Shown one piece after another: positions 6,349 to 8,255 of a stretch of 8,255 nucleotides of DNA; positions within the stretch are counted from its first letter, which is position 1, and each line of letters opens with the position of its first letter. Location of the stretch: positions 1 through 8,255 of the forward strand of contig JAOZQC010000121.1 of the NCBI GenBank assembly GCA_029932425.1. The letters run 5' to 3'. The stretch is from Planctomycetota bacterium (lineage in GTDB: Bacteria; Planctomycetota; JAJSAM01). The notes under the pieces are model-generated. The model worked only from the letters and a program-made list of their open reading frames with translations. It did no database searches and was not told the origin of the DNA. Position numbers and translations under genes: made by a program.

Positions 6349-7220
6349 GACGGGGACCTCCCGAGGAACCCGGCCAGCTCCACAAACTGTTCCGGAGAAA
6401 GGTTTTCCGGCCGCACTCCCTCCGGGGCCCCCAGCGCGCGGAGGGCCGCCTCGGATGGTTCCCGCGGGTAGCCCGCCGCCGCCAGCGCCCGGCGCAGGGA
6501 CTTCCGGCGGTACCGGAAGAGCGCACGGGCCAGGCGGTCCGCGGCCTCCGCCTTCTCCCCGCCCCCCCGCGGGAGGATCTCCACCACCGCCGACGAGACC
6601 CGGGCCCGGGGCGTGAACACCGTCCCCTTCACCTCCTTCACCACCCGCACCCGGCCCCGGAGGGCCAGGAGGACGGACAGCGGCCCGTACTCCCGGGTGC
6701 CGGGGCGGGCCGCCATCCGCCGCGCCACCTCTCCCTGGACCATGACGGCGAGGGAGGCCGGCGGCGGGTCCCCGCCCACCGCCGCCGCCACGAACGGAGT
6801 GGCCGCGGAGTAGGGCAGGTTCGACACCACCCGGTACTCCTCCCGTCCCCCGGAGGACGACCCCAGCGCGTCGAGAACGCGCGGGGAGAGAGCCCCCCGC
6901 TCGAGCACGTCCCCCTCGACGAGGAGCAGGCGATCCTCCCCCGCGAACGCCTCCCGGAGGAACCCGCAGAGCCCCCGGTCGATCTCCACCGCCACCACCC
7001 GGGCCCCGGCCTCGAGCAATCCCTTCGTCAGGCACCCGAGCCCCGGTCCCACCTCCAGGACGAGGTCCCCGGGTCGCACCCCCGAGACGTCCACGATCGC
7101 ATCCCGCACACCGCGGTCCGAGAGGAAGTGCTGGCCCCGCGAGCGGTGGGGAACGAGCCCGCGCCCGGCGAGGACCCGCCGGATCTCGGAGGGCGTCTCC
7201 GGTATGCTCTCCCCCCTCAT
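6345..7220 (-). CDS. rsmA: 16S rRNA dimethyladenosine methyltransferase RsmA (KsgA)
   Basis: 291 residues; uses S-adenosylmethionine to dimethylate two adjacent adenines near the 3' end of 16S rRNA, a late step of small-subunit assembly. The RGQHFL segment (28-33) is the hallmark N-terminal motif. SAM-binding motif I is LEVGPGLGCLT (55-65), followed by VEID (78-81) and GDV (103-105). The catalytic NLPY motif is at 134-137 and FTPRARVSSAVV (202-213) matches the family's F-x-P-x-x-x-V-x-S element. The C-terminal helical domain is complete. The start is the ATG at 7220, which overlaps the stop of the upstream HEAT gene as ATGA and gives the expected N-terminus. The open frame extends further upstream but encodes low-complexity sequence there. 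No clear Shine-Dalgarno is seen, so translation probably depends on coupling to the HEAT gene. Confidence 0.95.
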   Translation of the reverse strand: MRGESIPETPSEIRRVLAGRGLVPHRSRGQHFLSDRGVRDAIVDVSGVRPGDLVLEVGPGLGCLTKGLLEAGARVVAVEIDRGLCGFLREAFAGEDRLLLVEGDVLERGALSPRVLDALGSSSGGREEYRVVSNLPYSAATPFVAAAVGGDPPPASLAVMVQGEVARRMAARPGTREYGPLSVLLALRGRVRVVKEVKGTVFTPRARVSSAVVEILPRGGGEKAEAADRLARALFRYRRKSLRRALAAAGYPREPSEAALRALGAPEGVRPENLSPEQFVELAGFLGRSPS

Positions 7221-8255
7221 CTCGCGACCACGAAGATCCCGTCGCTCGCGCGGAAACGGAGCCGGTCCCGGTTCCGGCGGAACCACTCCTTCCAGCGCGG
7301 GGGGTTCCGGCCGAAGGCGAGCCCCGTGCGTCTCTCCAGCACCTCCACGGTCCCCAGCCACACGGAGGGATCGGCGCCGAGAAGGTCGAAGAGCACGGGG
7401 AAGGCCTCCCGCTCCCCCCGGGCCAGGAGAGCGGCCCCCGCCTCCAGCCTCACGCCCGGGTTCTCGTCCCGCGCCGCCCGGAGAAGGAGGCTCCGGGCTT
7501 CCGGGCCCGCGCAGCCCGAGAGGCCGGCCACCGCCGCCCGCCGCCGAAACGCCGCTTCCAGCGACAGGGCCCGCCCCAGGGCTTCGCAACGGCCGAGGGA
7601 GGCGAGCGCGGCGGCGGCGGACTGGCAGACCCGGGGGTCGTCGTCCCGGGCCAGGAGGTCCACCAGGAACCCGGCCCGGGAGGCGTCCCCCGCGATCTGC
7701 ACCGCCCGGGAGGCGGCGCTGCGGATCAGCCAGGAATCCCGGAGCTTCGGGGCGGCGAGAGCCAGCGACGAGGCCAGACCCTTCACACCCCCCAGCCGGG
7801 CCGCGGCGATGAGGGCGGCGGCGGTGACGGCCCCGTCCCGGTCCTCCTTCTCCTCCTTCTGGGCCCGGAGCACCGCGGAGAGGGAGAGGGGGTCCCCGAT
7901 CTCACCGAGAGCCCGCACCGTGGCGGCCCGCACGATCGAGGAGGGGTCGGAGAGCATGCGCTTCAGGGCGGGCACCACGTACCGGTCGGCCAGGTCCCCC
8001 AGGGCGAGGGCAGCCCGGCAGCGGACCGTCTCGTCGGGATCGGCCAGGGCCCGGGCGAGGAGGGGGACGGCCCGCTCGTCCCCGAGCTCCCGGAGGGCCT
8101 CCGCCGCGTGCGCCCGCACGGTGGGCGCCGGGTCCCCCAGGCACTCGAGGAGCGGGAGGAGGGCCCTCTCCCCTCCCCGGCGGCCCAGCTCGATCGCGGC
8201 CTCGGCGCGGACCACGGGGTTGCGATGCTCCAGCAGCCGGAGGAGTTCCGAGACC
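7217..8255 (-). CDS. HEAT-repeat protein, 5' end outside the window
   Basis: 345 residues are visible; the frame is open through the window edge at 8255, so the GTG at 8215 is probably internal (the edge sequence SELLRLLEHRNPVVRAEAA is already a repeat). The visible part is built of about ten helical repeats of roughly 30 residues with the HEAT/PBS-lyase-like pattern DP-x-x-VR-x-x-A-x-x-ALG. Clear copies lie near PAPTVRAHAAEALRELG, DPDETVRCRAALALGDL and DPSSIVRAATVRALGEIG; later copies are weaker. The last 35 residues, with TGLAFGRNPPRWKEWFRRNR, form a capping tail that I associate with planctomycete HEAT proteins. Such proteins are protein-protein scaffolds; no catalytic residues are seen and the partner is unknown. 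The stop overlaps the rsmA start (ATGA), so the two are co-transcribed and probably translationally coupled. Whether a signal peptide exists cannot be seen. Confidence 0.88.
   Translation of the reverse strand, partial: VSELLRLLEHRNPVVRAEAAIELGRRGGERALLPLLECLGDPAPTVRAHAAEALRELGDERAVPLLARALADPDETVRCRAALALGDLADRYVVPALKRMLSDPSSIVRAATVRALGEIGDPLSLSAVLRAQKEEKEDRDGAVTAAALIAAARLGGVKGLASSLALAAPKLRDSWLIRSAASRAVQIAGDASRAGFLVDLLARDDDPRVCQSAAAALASLGRCEALGRALSLEAAFRRRAAVAGLSGCAGPEARSLLLRAARDENPGVRLEAGAALLARGEREAFPVLFDLLGADPSVWLGTVEVLERRTGLAFGRNPPRWKEWFRRNRDRLRFRASDGIFVVAR

Noticed and set aside
4336..6471. Long plus-strand open frame (711 codons) opposite dnaG
   Set aside because: Antisense to an intact primase with all motifs; the product is Pro/Arg/Gly-rich with no recognisable domain.
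6202..7035. Upstream in-frame extension of dnaG as a much larger primase
   Set aside because: The extension overlaps rsmA in another frame, is Gly/Arg/Pro-rich, and homology to DnaG begins exactly at the TTG-encoded LARIPDD.

Overview
The window is a very GC-rich stretch of bacterial chromosome. It carries mostly housekeeping genes on the minus strand and a short plus-strand pair near the left end. Three features point to a planctomycete-like (Planctomycetota) organism: a primary sigma factor with a long insert between regions 1.2 and 2 that resembles planctomycete RpoD; a HEAT-repeat protein ending in the W..W-type tail I associate with planctomycetes; and a membrane protease of the exosortase-associated CAAX type. 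This placement rests on recalled family features, not on a search.

Left end (1-1905). A Nudix hydrolase gene of the MutT-like phosphoesterase type (minus strand) starts at 761. Around position 191 it runs in frame, with no stop, into the C-terminal part of an IS21-family IstA transposase that continues off the window. Base composition and codon use change at the same point (hand count: about 59% GC in 1-180, about 72-77% just beyond). The junction is therefore either a real rearrangement or an assembly chimera. Divergent from the Nudix gene is a CAAX-protease-related membrane protein (800-1474). It is followed, with a 4-base start/stop overlap, by a small cytochrome c554-type multiheme protein (1471-1905) that has no export signal and has one of its four heme motifs broken.

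Centre and right (1933-8255). Five minus-strand genes are read from right to left: a HEAT-repeat protein (5' end outside the window), rsmA/ksgA (ATGA overlap with the HEAT gene), dnaG primase, rpoD sigma-70, and a coiled-coil zinc-ribbon protein. dnaG-rpoD is the core of the classical macromolecular-synthesis operon; here rsmA, not rpsU, lies upstream. A near-consensus sigma-70 promoter (TTGACG, 17 bp, TATACT) sits at the rsmA stop codon and would drive dnaG-rpoD through a leader of about 110 nt and a TTG start. A perfect 11-bp GC hairpin without a T-tract separates rpoD from the zinc-ribbon gene.

I see no CRISPR array, tRNA, rRNA or obvious defence or biosynthetic system. The points that most deserve a second look are the Nudix/IstA junction, the decayed-looking cytochrome coupled to the CAAX-type protease, and the regulatory signals around dnaG-rpoD.
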